A stretch of 64,000 nt of DNA, taken from the NCBI GenBank assembly GCA_013297755.1, contig JAAFIH010000018.1, positions 1 through 64,000 of the forward strand. Direction: 5' to 3'. The DNA comes from Cytophagales bacterium (GTDB lineage Bacteria > Bacteroidota > Bacteroidia > Cytophagales > UBA9547). Below are positions 45,460 through 54,343 of the stretch, one piece after another. The number at the start of each line of letters is the position of its first letter. The stretch's first letter is position 1. Both the position numbers and the translations under genes were made by a program. The notes beneath the pieces were generated by a model. It worked only from the letters and a program-made list of their open reading frames with translations, searched no databases and was not told where the DNA came from.

Positions 45460-45871
45460 CTATTTTGAAAAATATTATTTTTATTTGTTAATTCAGGTCA
45501 AAAGTCTTTAAATATAAGAGTTTTACAAAAATATTATGATTATTCATTGACTAGAAAGAGTTAATGATGTCTAGTTCTTCTGTTGAAAATCCTTAAAAAC
45601 ACTATATAAATAGTTAGTTTGAGGTAATAACTATTTTAAGGTAACTTCTATAAATTTCTTTTTTTTATATTTTCTTCTCCTAACAAGAAAGTTACTAAGA
45701 GACTTTTGATAATAAAAATGAGGTTTTTAGAGGTTCTTTAAATGTGAATAAGACTTTTTAATACTACAAATTATTACTTCAATTTTGATTTTTTTAAAAA
45801 AAGTACATAAAAACTTATAACACTTATTTCATTTTAAGTAATATTGTAGTGTAGATTACGTTTTTACAATA
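45460..45871. other. AT-rich intergenic region upstream of SprE/PorW gene
   Basis: 412 bp with no gene seen. A weak hairpin-like stretch near 45675-45700 (TTCTTCTCC then AAGAAAGTTA) recalls the centre of the palindromic repeats at 17.0 and 54.2 kb, but its flanks do not match. Confidence 0.35.
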
Positions 45872-48451
45872 TTGAAAAAATTAATTGTAGTAAGTGTTGG
45901 ATTTTTTTTGGTAGCATGTATGTTTCCAAGTTGTTCGCCCAATGCAGGAGGCCCAGTGGCCATGTTTTATCATAATACAACTTCAAAGTATAATGCTTAT
46001 TTTTTGGCACGTGAGCGTATGAAAGAAATGGAACTTGAGCTACTCAAAGCTGATAAAAATAACTACAACAAATTTCTTAATATTTACCCTAAAGTAGATT
46101 GTACATTGGCCAAATCTAACAAAGATAGGCTTGATAAAATTATAAAAACAGCGTCTATTCCTATACAATGGCACAAACCAAGCCACTGGCTGGATGACTG
46201 CTATCTATTGATTGGCAAATGTAGATACTATGACTATGACAGAGAAAATGCCATCAACACTTTTAGATATATCAACAATAAATATAAAGACGATGAGGTA
46301 AAACACGAAGCACTTACCAACTTGATTCATACATATTTGGATATGGGTGATAATCAGACAGCATCTGAGTGGATTGCAAAATTGGATGATGCACCCATGA
46401 CACGTAAGAATTTGGCAAAATTTGGCCTTGTTGCAGCTCACTATCATCTACAATCTGGTGAGTATGTAGAAGCCTATCAAAAATTGAAAGTGGGTGCCAA
46501 ATATTTAAAGCCACGTTGGTATAAACTTAAAATGATGTACTTATTGGGACAGATTGCAGAAAAAGCAAAATTAAAAAAAGAAGCCCTAGAAAATTATGAT
46601 ATCGCACGAAGGCGTAATATAGACTATGAAATGTCGTTTTATGCACTTCTCAAAACTTTTTTGATGAAGGATTATAAAACTGAAGTTGATTACAAAAAAA
46701 CATATTCATTTTATAAAAAAGCGTTAAAAGATTTTAAAAACGAAGACTATAAAGATAAGATATATTACGATTGGGCTACTTTGGAACAAGAAAGGCCAAA
46801 CCTTGAAGAAGCCATAGAAAAGTACAAAGCATCTTTGAAGAGTAGTAAAAAAAATCCATTTGTGAAATCATTTTCTTATTTGAGGGTAGCAGAAATATAT
46901 TATGACACCCAAAGATTTGAACCTTCTAAATATTACTACGATAGTGCAGTAGCCATTTTGGACAAAGACCTGCCAGAATATCCTAAGGCTGCCAAAAGAC
47001 AAAAAATTTTAGAAGAGTTTGTAAGGCAATTAAAAATAGTGAGAAAAGAAGATAGCCTTCAAAAATTAGCAAAAATGCCTCCCAAAGACTTAGATGCTTT
47101 GGTAGATAAATGGATAAAGGATGAAGACCAAAAATCAAAAGACGAATTGAAAAAAGCCGAAAAATTGGCAAGGCAACTCGAGGGTACTGATACATCCTCT
47201 TTTAACGCCAACAACTCTAAGCCTGTAGAGGGTAACGAAAAATGGTATTTTTATAATCCAGCATTGGTTCAAGGTGGATTAATAGATTTTAACAGAAAAT
47301 GGGGAGTGCGTGTAAATGAAGATAATTGGCGAAGACAAAGCAAAGAAAGAGAAAATGAAGAAGCTGAAGTTCTAACAAAAACCACTACAAAAGAGGTAAA
47401 AAAAGATACAATAAAAAAAGCTGAACCAACGTCAGAAGATAGAAAAAAAGCCTATTTGGCCACTATTCCTACTGAACCTGCTAAGATGGATTCTTCAAAA
47501 TCAAAGTTAAAAAAAGCACTTTTTAAACTTGCTAGGATTTATGATTTTAATTTGGAAGAATATAAAAATGCTACCAAAACGTATATACGCTATTATACAG
47601 AATTTGAAGACGATGAACGTGCCCCAGAAGCTGCCTATGCAGTTTATCTCATTTGTTCTAACAAAGTCATAGATGCAGCATGTGCAGAGAATTGCAAAAA
47701 TTTATTACTTCAAAAATACCCTAATTCACTCTATGCCAACTTAATACTAGACCCAGATTATTTGCAAAAAAATAAAATAAAAGGCGAAAAAGTAAAAGCT
47801 CAGTATAGATTGGCTTTCGAGGCTTATGAAAATGGAAAATACTTATTATCTCAATCTTTGTGCGATACTACACTCAAATATTATCCCAAGAGTGATTTTC
47901 AAGATAGATTAATTATTCTTAAAGCCATGATTACTGGACAAACACAAAGTTTAAATAATTATCAAACGGCTTTGAATAATTTTATGACAGATTATCCAAA
48001 ATCGTTACTAAAATCGTATGCCGAAAAATTACTAAAAATGTCTGAAAAAGTAGCAAAAGAAGATTCTACTGGTAGGCTTCAAAATAAAATTACTTGGGAT
48101 TTGGATATTAACTATCCTCATTATTTCTGTGTTATATCCCAAGATAAATCAACGATTCAAGAATTAAAATCTAAATTTGAAGTTTATAATAAAGATTTTT
48201 TTACAGACGAAAAATATAAAATTAGTCAATTAGAATTGGATAGCACACATACATTGTTATCTATAGAATTATTTGTAAATAAAATTCAAGGAATGAATTA
48301 TTGGGAAAAACAAAAAGGTAAAAGTTCGCCTTTATTGCAGTTTCCAAATACTACTTTTGATTTTTTTGTGATTTCACAAAATAATTATGCCATCATGACC
48401 AAAGAAAAAAGCTACAAAGGATATAAAGAATTTTTTAGTAAGAATTATTGA
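45872..48451 (+). CDS. sprE: SprE/PorW-like type IX secretion lipoprotein
   Basis: An 859-residue outer-membrane lipoprotein. The lipobox is LVAC (Cys16), or alternatively FPSC (Cys21). Directly after the signal comes FYHNTTSKYNAYFLARERM, the conserved start of SprE/PorW. TPR-like helical repeats run through about 120-400 (CRYYDYDRENAINTFRYIN) and 560-720. PorW links the type IX ring to the energising PorL-PorM motor, and SprE is needed for gliding. The start is TTG at 45872: upstream in frame there is a stop 11 codons away and no ATG or GTG. This fits the sorting-domain protease at 4.9 kb. Confidence 0.85.
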   Translation: MKKLIVVSVGFFLVACMFPSCSPNAGGPVAMFYHNTTSKYNAYFLARERMKEMELELLKADKNNYNKFLNIYPKVDCTLAKSNKDRLDKIIKTASIPIQWHKPSHWLDDCYLLIGKCRYYDYDRENAINTFRYINNKYKDDEVKHEALTNLIHTYLDMGDNQTASEWIAKLDDAPMTRKNLAKFGLVAAHYHLQSGEYVEAYQKLKVGAKYLKPRWYKLKMMYLLGQIAEKAKLKKEALENYDIARRRNIDYEMSFYALLKTFLMKDYKTEVDYKKTYSFYKKALKDFKNEDYKDKIYYDWATLEQERPNLEEAIEKYKASLKSSKKNPFVKSFSYLRVAEIYYDTQRFEPSKYYYDSAVAILDKDLPEYPKAAKRQKILEEFVRQLKIVRKEDSLQKLAKMPPKDLDALVDKWIKDEDQKSKDELKKAEKLARQLEGTDTSSFNANNSKPVEGNEKWYFYNPALVQGGLIDFNRKWGVRVNEDNWRRQSKERENEEAEVLTKTTTKEVKKDTIKKAEPTSEDRKKAYLATIPTEPAKMDSSKSKLKKALFKLARIYDFNLEEYKNATKTYIRYYTEFEDDERAPEAAYAVYLICSNKVIDAACAENCKNLLLQKYPNSLYANLILDPDYLQKNKIKGEKVKAQYRLAFEAYENGKYLLSQSLCDTTLKYYPKSDFQDRLIILKAMITGQTQSLNNYQTALNNFMTDYPKSLLKSYAEKLLKMSEKVAKEDSTGRLQNKITWDLDINYPHYFCVISQDKSTIQELKSKFEVYNKDFFTDEKYKISQLELDSTHTLLSIELFVNKIQGMNYWEKQKGKSSPLLQFPNTTFDFFVISQNNYAIMTKEKSYKGYKEFFSKNY

Positions 48452-48465
48452 TTTTAGGTTAAAGG

Positions 48466-48654
48466 TTATTAATTATTGATTATTAATTATTGATTATTGA
48501 ATATTGAATATTGATTATTGATTATTGATTATTGATTATTGATTATTGAATATTGAATATTGATTATTGATTATTGATTATTGATTATTGATTATTGATT
48601 ATTGAATATTGATTATTGGTTATTGATTATTGGTTATTGATTATTGGTTATTGA
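48466..48654. repeat. Heptanucleotide tandem array A (27 units)
   Basis: Twenty-seven contiguous 7-bp units of consensus TTATTGA (variants ATATTGA, TTATTAA, TTATTGG) run in unbroken phase from 15 bp after the SprE/PorW stop. Only the first and the last two positions vary. Because 7 is not a multiple of 3, it reads through all frames. Confidence 0.97.
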
Positions 48655-48663
48655 TACTTTTTT

Positions 48664-48901
48664 ACTCCCAACTCCCAACTCCCAACTACGAACTCCCAAC
48701 TCCGAACTCCAAACTCCGAACTCCGAACTCCGAACTCCGAACTACGAACTCCGAACTCCGAACTCCAAACTCCAAACTCCGAACTCCGAACTCCAAACTC
48801 CAAACTCCCAACTACGAACTCCGAACTCCCAACTACGAACTCCGAACTCCCAACTCCCAACTCCCAACTCCCAACTCCCAACTCCGAACTCCCAACTACC
48901 A
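48664..48901. repeat. Heptanucleotide tandem array B (34 units)
   Basis: Thirty-four contiguous 7-bp units of form ACT[C/A]C[C/G/A]A are in unbroken phase, starting 9 bp after array A. Four main unit types occur (ACTCCCA, ACTCCGA, ACTCCAA, ACTACGA), plus a last ACTACCA that contains the stop codon (minus strand TAG) and final Trp codon of ung. Strand composition is extremely skewed: the + strand has almost no G outside position 6. Confidence 0.97.
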
Positions 48902-49558
48902 TACAATTTTATCAAATCCTTTAGAGACTAAAAAATCATTGGCACGACTGAAAGGCCTGCTGCCATAAAAACCTTTATCAGCCGAAAAAGGGGAGGGGTG
49001 AGCTGATTCTATGACCAAGTGTTTATTTTTATCAATTATTTGTCCTTTTTTTTGAGCATAAGCACCCCAAAGTATAAAAACGAGGGATTCTTTTTCTGAA
49101 TTTAATTTTTCTATTACAGTATCAGTGAAAGTTTCCCAGCCTTTGTTTTGGTGTGAGCCTGGATTGTGAGCCCTCACAGTAAGAGTAGCATTGAGCAAAA
49201 GAACACCTTGTTGAGCCCATTTATCTAAATTACCGTCAGCAGTAGTTACATTTCCAATATCAGTTGTCAATTCCTTAAAAATATTTTTGAGAGATGGTGG
49301 CAGTTTAGGACAATCTTTTACCGAAAAACTCAATCCATGAGCCTGTCCCTCGTTGTGGTATGGATCCTGACCTACAATAACAACTTTGGTTTTGGTAAAA
49401 GGGGTATAGTCAAATGCCGCAAAAATATCTTTACCTTTGGGGTAAATGATATGATTTTTGTACTCTTCTCTTATAAAATCGGCCAATTGAATAAAATATG
49501 GTTTTGTAAATTCATTTTTGAGAACCTCAAGCCAACTTGATTCTATTTTTACCTGCAT
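48896..49558 (-). CDS. ung: Uracil-DNA glycosylase
   Basis: The 220-residue family 1 UDG, which excises uracil from DNA. Motif A is GQDPYHNEGQAHGLSFS with catalytic Asp65, and motif B is HPSPFSADKGFYGSRPF with His187. Asn in LLNATLTV supplies base recognition. The length is normal. Its stop codon lies inside the last unit of heptamer array B, so the array abuts or has expanded into the 3' end. The start is 12 bp beyond the stop of the FucP-like transporter gene, and the two may be co-transcribed. Confidence 0.97.
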   Translation of the reverse strand: MQVKIESSWLEVLKNEFTKPYFIQLADFIREEYKNHIIYPKGKDIFAAFDYTPFTKTKVVIVGQDPYHNEGQAHGLSFSVKDCPKLPPSLKNIFKELTTDIGNVTTADGNLDKWAQQGVLLLNATLTVRAHNPGSHQNKGWETFTDTVIEKLNSEKESLVFILWGAYAQKKGQIIDKNKHLVIESAHPSPFSADKGFYGSRPFSRANDFLVSKGFDKIVW

Positions 49559-49570
49559 AGTTTCTCTTGA

Positions 49571-50854
49571 TTAGGATATACTTTTATAGTTACTACCCAG
49601 TGCTCCATACAAAGCTATAAGCAAATAACAAACAACAATGACTAAAAAGGAAAGTTGTAAACCAACCACTCCTGCTAGTGAAATAAGTAAGAAAGGTACA
49701 ATAGCACCACCAACAATAGATGCGATAAGAACCCCAGAACCTTCTTCTAAAAAATGCCCTAATCCACTTGTGCCTAGCGTAAAAAGACAAGGAAATAGTA
49801 TAGAATTAAAAAAACCTATTGCAATAAGAGAAACCATAGAAATCTTACCATAGCTTACGATTGAGATAAGAGCAAAAATAGCAGCTGTAAAGGCAAATCC
49901 AGTTGTAACTTTGCGTAATGAAATATCTTTGAGTATAAATCCGCCAATTATTCGGCCCACGAAAGCACTACCCCAGTAATATTGTAGCATTTTTATTGAT
50001 TCTTTATCTGGCAAAAATCGTCCACCAACATTGGGTAAACTCATATATTGAACCAAATAAGTTCCTATGGATACTTCTGCACCTACATACAAAAAAATAG
50101 CTAAAGCAGCCAGATTAGTATGTTTAAAATACCAAACAGACGTAGGATTGTACGCACCTGTATCTACCAAAATGGGTAATTCAGAGGTTTTTATTTCTGG
50201 TAATTTTGAAAAATAAATTAAAATTGCTGTAAAAAATATTATGAATCCCATCCATAAATAGGGTGTTTGAATTAGATTTATTTCTGTAATAATATAGTCA
50301 TCTGGTGAGAGAGAATAAAAATCTTCAATCGAAATTCCACTTAATATAAAAAAGATAGATGTACTAAATACGATTATTAACAAACGACCAAAGCTATTAA
50401 AAACTTGCAAAAATGTAAGATTTGATGCTGCCTTTGTTGGTTCACTTGTTAAAATTATATATCCATTTCCTGCAATTTGTAAAAATGTAACGCCACTACC
50501 AGTAATAAATAATGAAATTAAATATAAATAAAAATTATTTGTACCAACAATAAAATAAAACATCAAACTGCCCAAAGCACACACAGAAAGTCCTATAAAA
50601 AGTCCATTTTTATAACCAAATCTGTCAATGATTTTGGCAGATGGATACGACATAATTAAATAAGCAGCAAAAAAAATGAATTGTAAAAGTATAATTTGAG
50701 GTAAATTTAATCCAAATTCAAATAAATGGGGCAAAGTTATATCATTGAGTTGTGTAAAACATCCCCAAATAAAAAAAATCAAAGCCAAAATAATTTTATC
50801 TACAAAACTTGTTTGTGTTTTAAAATTATTACGAATAGCAGATAATGATTTCAT
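49571..50854 (-). CDS. FucP-like sugar MFS transporter, second copy
   Basis: A 427-residue, roughly 12-helix transporter of the FHS family. Helix 1 FFIWGCFTQLNDITLPHL matches the FucP/GluP pattern, with Asn and Asp near the substrate path. It is only distantly similar to the 17.6-kb copy (shared IWGxF, GRxxGG and GGAxxP motifs). It is upstream of ung by 12 bp and downstream of glyS, separated from it by a hairpin. The sugar is unknown. Confidence 0.8.
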   Translation of the reverse strand: MKSLSAIRNNFKTQTSFVDKIILALIFFIWGCFTQLNDITLPHLFEFGLNLPQIILLQFIFFAAYLIMSYPSAKIIDRFGYKNGLFIGLSVCALGSLMFYFIVGTNNFYLYLISLFITGSGVTFLQIAGNGYIILTSEPTKAASNLTFLQVFNSFGRLLIIVFSTSIFFILSGISIEDFYSLSPDDYIITEINLIQTPYLWMGFIIFFTAILIYFSKLPEIKTSELPILVDTGAYNPTSVWYFKHTNLAALAIFLYVGAEVSIGTYLVQYMSLPNVGGRFLPDKESIKMLQYYWGSAFVGRIIGGFILKDISLRKVTTGFAFTAAIFALISIVSYGKISMVSLIAIGFFNSILFPCLFTLGTSGLGHFLEEGSGVLIASIVGGAIVPFLLISLAGVVGLQLSFLVIVVCYLLIALYGALGSNYKSIS

Positions 50855-50902
50855 TTTATTGCAAAATATGCAAATTTGAGGATTATTCTAAACATTTAAT
50901 AA

Positions 50903-50929
50903 AAGCAGAATTTTTTTTAAACTCTGCTT
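50903..50929 (-). terminator. Stem-loop after glycyl-tRNA synthetase gene
   Basis: A 7-bp stem (AAGCAGA at 50903-50909, TCTGCTT at 50923-50929) has an AT-rich loop and a short T-rich tail on the minus strand. It would separate the synthetase gene from the transporter gene. Confidence 0.45.
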
Positions 50930-50991
50930 GAAATACTTATTATTTTTTGGTGGAATATAACATAGAAATAGGCAAAGACTATTGCTAGAAT

Positions 50992-52494
50992 TTATATTTT
51001 TTCAAAAATACGCTTAAAACTTACTTCATTTGCTACTAAACTATGCAATTCTTTGATGGCAATACGTTTTTGCTCTGTGGTATCTCTAAATCTTACAGTA
51101 ACCATATTATCAGTCAAGGATTCGTAGTCTACGGTTACACAAAAAGGCGTTCCTATCAAATCTTGGCGTGTATATCTTTTTCCAACAGAATCTCGCTCTT
51201 CATAAACCACATTAAAATCATATTTCAATAATTCTATAATTTCTTTTGCTTTTTCGGGCAATCCGTCTTTTTTTACTAATGGAAAAACAGCAACTTTTAT
51301 GGGAGCTATACATGGATGTAATTGTAAGAATATACGAGTTTTAGTTTCGTTTTTTTCTGTGCCATCCTCAGTTTTGCTTGTTTGAGTTACAGTTTCTTCT
51401 TGGTATGCGTTGCACATTACAGCCAAAAAAGCTCTATCTGCCCCTACTGAAGTTTCTACTACATAAGGTATGTAGTTTTGATTTAGTTCTGCATCAAAAT
51501 ATTGTTGTTTCTTACCCGAAAGTTGTTGGTGATTTTTCAAATCAAAATCTGTACGAGAATGTATGCCTTCTATTTCTTTGAAACCAAACGGAAATTCATA
51601 TTCTATATCCACGGCTGCATTGGCGTAGTGAGCTAGTTTTTCGTGGTCATGAAATTTTAATTTATCACTTGGCAAACCTAAGGCTTTGTGCCATTGAAGT
51701 CTAGTTTGTTTCCATTTATTGTACCATTCCATTTCTGTACCAGGTCTTACAAAAAACTGCATTTCCATTTGTTCAAACTCCCTCATTCTAAAAATAAACT
51801 GGCGAGCCACAATTTCATTTCTAAATGCTTTACCAATTTGGGCTATTCCAAAAGGAATTTTCATGCGTCCTGATTTTTGGACATTCAAAAAATTTACAAA
51901 TATTCCTTGAGCAGTTTCTGGCCGCAAATATATTTTGCTAGCATCCTCGGCTACAGCCCCAACTTCGGTCGAAAACATGAGATTAAATTGGCGTATATCT
52001 GTCCAATTGGCGGTTTTTGACACTTGGCACACTATTTTTTCGGCATCCATGAGGTCTTTTAGCTTACCAAACTCTTCTTTTGCCAAATACTTATTCATAC
52101 GTTCGAGCAATCGCTCTGCATCTCCATTTTTGCCTGCCAGCGTCAGTTCATCAGCTCTAGCTTCTATCAAATGGTCTACTCTATATCTTTTTTGACTATC
52201 TTTGTTGTCTATCATAGGGTCGCTAAAACCATCCACATGACCAGATGCTTTCCAAGTAAGTGGGTGCATAAAAATGGCTGCATCAATGCCTACAATGTTG
52301 TCGTTGAGCTGAGTCATGGTTTTCCACCATAGCTGTTTTATATTATTTTTGAGCTCTACGCCATATTCACCATAATCATATACTGCCGCTAATCCATCAT
52401 AAATTTCGCTTGATGGAAACACAAATCCATATTCTTTGGCATGAGAAATAATTTTTTGAAACACATTGCGATCTTCTGAAACACTTGATGACAT
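50992..52494 (-). CDS. glyQS: Glycyl-tRNA synthetase, homodimeric type
   Basis: The 500-residue class II synthetase of the alpha-2 type found in archaea, eukaryotes and several bacterial phyla. Visible landmarks are the N-terminal YGFVFPSSEIYDGLAAVYDYG, motif 2 with RNEIVARQFIFRMREFEQME near 215-235, motif 3 GADRAFLAVM near 365-375, and a C-terminal anticodon-binding domain (IAPIKVAVFPLVKKDGLPE). It charges tRNA-Gly. It is monocistronic by context. Confidence 0.96.
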   Translation of the reverse strand: MSSSVSEDRNVFQKIISHAKEYGFVFPSSEIYDGLAAVYDYGEYGVELKNNIKQLWWKTMTQLNDNIVGIDAAIFMHPLTWKASGHVDGFSDPMIDNKDSQKRYRVDHLIEARADELTLAGKNGDAERLLERMNKYLAKEEFGKLKDLMDAEKIVCQVSKTANWTDIRQFNLMFSTEVGAVAEDASKIYLRPETAQGIFVNFLNVQKSGRMKIPFGIAQIGKAFRNEIVARQFIFRMREFEQMEMQFFVRPGTEMEWYNKWKQTRLQWHKALGLPSDKLKFHDHEKLAHYANAAVDIEYEFPFGFKEIEGIHSRTDFDLKNHQQLSGKKQQYFDAELNQNYIPYVVETSVGADRAFLAVMCNAYQEETVTQTSKTEDGTEKNETKTRIFLQLHPCIAPIKVAVFPLVKKDGLPEKAKEIIELLKYDFNVVYEERDSVGKRYTRQDLIGTPFCVTVDYESLTDNMVTVRFRDTTEQKRIAIKELHSLVANEVSFKRIFEKI

Positions 52495-52692
52495 AATTTT
52501 GATAATTTTTTGAAATTGTTTTTTACACTTATATATAATGTTTTCGCCTTTGCTATATTACATTTTATCGAAAATCGAATTTTATTAAAAGCAAATCATA
52601 TACTTTTGAAACATATTAATAATTGCAAATATCAAAATAATCTTTGAAATGAGATAATTTTTAGAAAAAATACACTAAAATAACCAACTATT

Positions 52693-53046
52693 ATGAACTA
52701 CAACTATATCAACTTTGAATACTTAGATGAGATTTTTGCCAATGATGTCGAAATTAAAAAGAAATATATTCTTACTTATTTAGAAGCCTCCGACAAAAAC
52801 TGGGATTTATTGACGGATTTGTTACAAAAAAATAATGCAAGAGAAATTAAAATGAAATTGCATCAAATGAAGCCAACTTTTACCACTTTTGGCTGTAGTC
52901 AAGCAGCAGATATATGTTTTGATTTAGAACAAAAACTGGTCTTACCCCAAATTTCTTGGTCTTATATTTCTACAAAAATAGATACTCTTAAAATGCTCGA
53001 AACTTTTATTATACTCGAACTTAAATTTTGGTTAAGTAATAATTGA
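52693..53046 (+). CDS. Orphan HPt (histidine phosphotransfer) protein
   Basis: A 117-residue, all-helical soluble protein with the HPt motif MKLHQMKPTFTTFG, placing the phospho-accepting His57 and Lys60 as in other HPt domains. It has no attached kinase or receiver domain. No response regulator or hybrid kinase is adjacent; the only histidine kinase in the window is 30 kb away. It is followed on the same strand, after 101 bp, by the nucleoid-associated protein, which has its own promoter box. Confidence 0.65.
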   Translation: MNYNYINFEYLDEIFANDVEIKKKYILTYLEASDKNWDLLTDLLQKNNAREIKMKLHQMKPTFTTFGCSQAADICFDLEQKLVLPQISWSYISTKIDTLKMLETFIILELKFWLSNN

Positions 53047-53110
53047 TAGAAGATTTATTTGTTTAATCAACAAATATTTTATAAAAAAAATAATATCAAA
53101 AATTAAAATA

Positions 53111-53118
53111 TAAATTTG
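53111..53118 (+). promoter_or_regulatory. -7 promoter box of nucleoid-associated protein gene
   Basis: TAAATTTG matches TAnnTTTG, 29 nt before the ATG. Confidence 0.45.
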
Positions 53119-53147
53119 TGGATATATTAACGTATAAACACTAATTT

Positions 53148-54191
53148 ATGATTCAATTAAGCCAAAGTACCATGAGCAGTGTTGCTGTACATGCCATTGG
53201 AAACAAAGGAAACGATGAACCACTAGTAATATCTAAAGGCTTACTAAAAATAGATGAAAACGTACAAATATTACTTACAGATTATTTTTTAACCCCATTT
53301 AAAAAATCAATTTTTTCTACTTTTACCCATAGTTCTGATTTGCAACTCAACGAAATGTTTACTTTTGTAAGTAAGATTTTTGCCGATCCCGAAAGTATAT
53401 ATTTACATTCGATTTCTATTGCCAAGCATTTGTACGATCAATCAACTCACCCAAACATCAAACCAGGCGAATTGTATGTGGCCTATTTTGATGGCTGTAT
53501 GATAGAAAACGAAACTTTGGATGCTATTGGAATTTTTAAATCAGAAAACAAAGACACTTTTTTGAAAGTATTACCTACTAATGAAAATTATCAAATTAAT
53601 TCTGAAATAGGCATCAATACCAACAAATTAGACAAAGGATGCCTAATTTTCAATACTGAAAAAGAAAAAGGATACAAATTGTGTGTAATAGACCAAACTA
53701 ACAAAGGCGATGAGGCACAGTATTGGAAAAACGATTTTTTGCAAATCATACCACGTAACGATAGCTACCACTATACCGAAAATTATATGGATTTATGCAA
53801 AAATTTTGTCACCGAAAAATTACCTAACGAATTTGAAATATCCAAAACCGAACAAATTGATTTACTCAATCGATCTGCAAATTTTTTTAAAAATAAAGAA
53901 ACTTTCGATTGGAATGAATTTAGTAGCGAAGTAATACAGCAACCCGAAATTATTGAAACTTTCAAAGATTTTAAAAAAGAATATACCACAGAACGACAAA
54001 TTCCGCTTGTAGATGCCTTTGATATTTCAGAAACTGCCGTAAAAAAACAAGTCAAAATATTCAAATCTGTATTGAAATTAGACAAAAATTTTCATATTTA
54101 CATTCATGGAAATAAAGATTTGATAGAATCAGGTATAGATCCAGCCAATGGTATGAAATATTATAAAATTTTCTATAAAGAAGAATCTTAG
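53148..54191 (+). CDS. NdpA/YejK-type nucleoid-associated protein
   Basis: A 347-residue protein of the 37-kDa nucleoid-associated family. Family features are the N-terminal VAVHAIGNKGNDEPLVISK, the central GELYVAYFDGCMIENETLDAIGIFKSE-like region (near 105-135), and a C-terminal FDISETAVKKQVKIFKSVLKLD. The enterobacterial homologue binds the nucleoid, but the exact role is unclear; phage homologues act in transcription or defence contexts. Length and order fit the family. A palindromic repeat element begins 4 bp after its stop. Confidence 0.8.
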   Translation: MIQLSQSTMSSVAVHAIGNKGNDEPLVISKGLLKIDENVQILLTDYFLTPFKKSIFSTFTHSSDLQLNEMFTFVSKIFADPESIYLHSISIAKHLYDQSTHPNIKPGELYVAYFDGCMIENETLDAIGIFKSENKDTFLKVLPTNENYQINSEIGINTNKLDKGCLIFNTEKEKGYKLCVIDQTNKGDEAQYWKNDFLQIIPRNDSYHYTENYMDLCKNFVTEKLPNEFEISKTEQIDLLNRSANFFKNKETFDWNEFSSEVIQQPEIIETFKDFKKEYTTERQIPLVDAFDISETAVKKQVKIFKSVLKLDKNFHIYIHGNKDLIESGIDPANGMKYYKIFYKEES

Positions 54192-54194
54192 GTC

Positions 54195-54285
54195 CCTGTC
54201 GTTTACACTAGAATCAAATTATCTTTCTCTTTTGGAGAAAGATAAATATTGTGGCAATGAATAATGCTTAAGCAATCGACATTGA
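54195..54285 (-). repeat. Palindromic dispersed repeat, copy 2
   Basis: The ends are imperfect inverted repeats (CCTGTCGTTTACAC at the left, GCAATCGACATTG at the right). The centre is a perfect hairpin ATCTTTCTC/GAGAAAGAT. Read on the minus strand it aligns without gaps to 16988-17077 at about 63 of 80 positions. It lies in the ndpA-nadE gap and may double as a terminator for the nucleoid-associated protein gene. Confidence 0.7.
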
Positions 54286-54343
54286 ATCTTAGGTTTATAT
54301 TTATTTGATTTAGTATTTTTAATAGTAATTTTAATTATAAATA

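Noticed and set aside
45675-45710. Third copy of the palindromic repeat
   Set aside because: Only about 20 bp of the central hairpin resemble it, and the terminal repeats are missing.
48466-48901. Possible CRISPR array
   Set aside because: Repeats are 7 bp with no spacers, and no cas gene is nearby.
48630-48968. Long open frames on both strands through the heptamer arrays
   Set aside because: They exist only because a stop-free 7-bp repeat reads open in all frames. The encoded Pro/Asn/Thr-Leu repeats and the reverse Val/Gly/Ser repeats are artefacts, and the frames run into ung.
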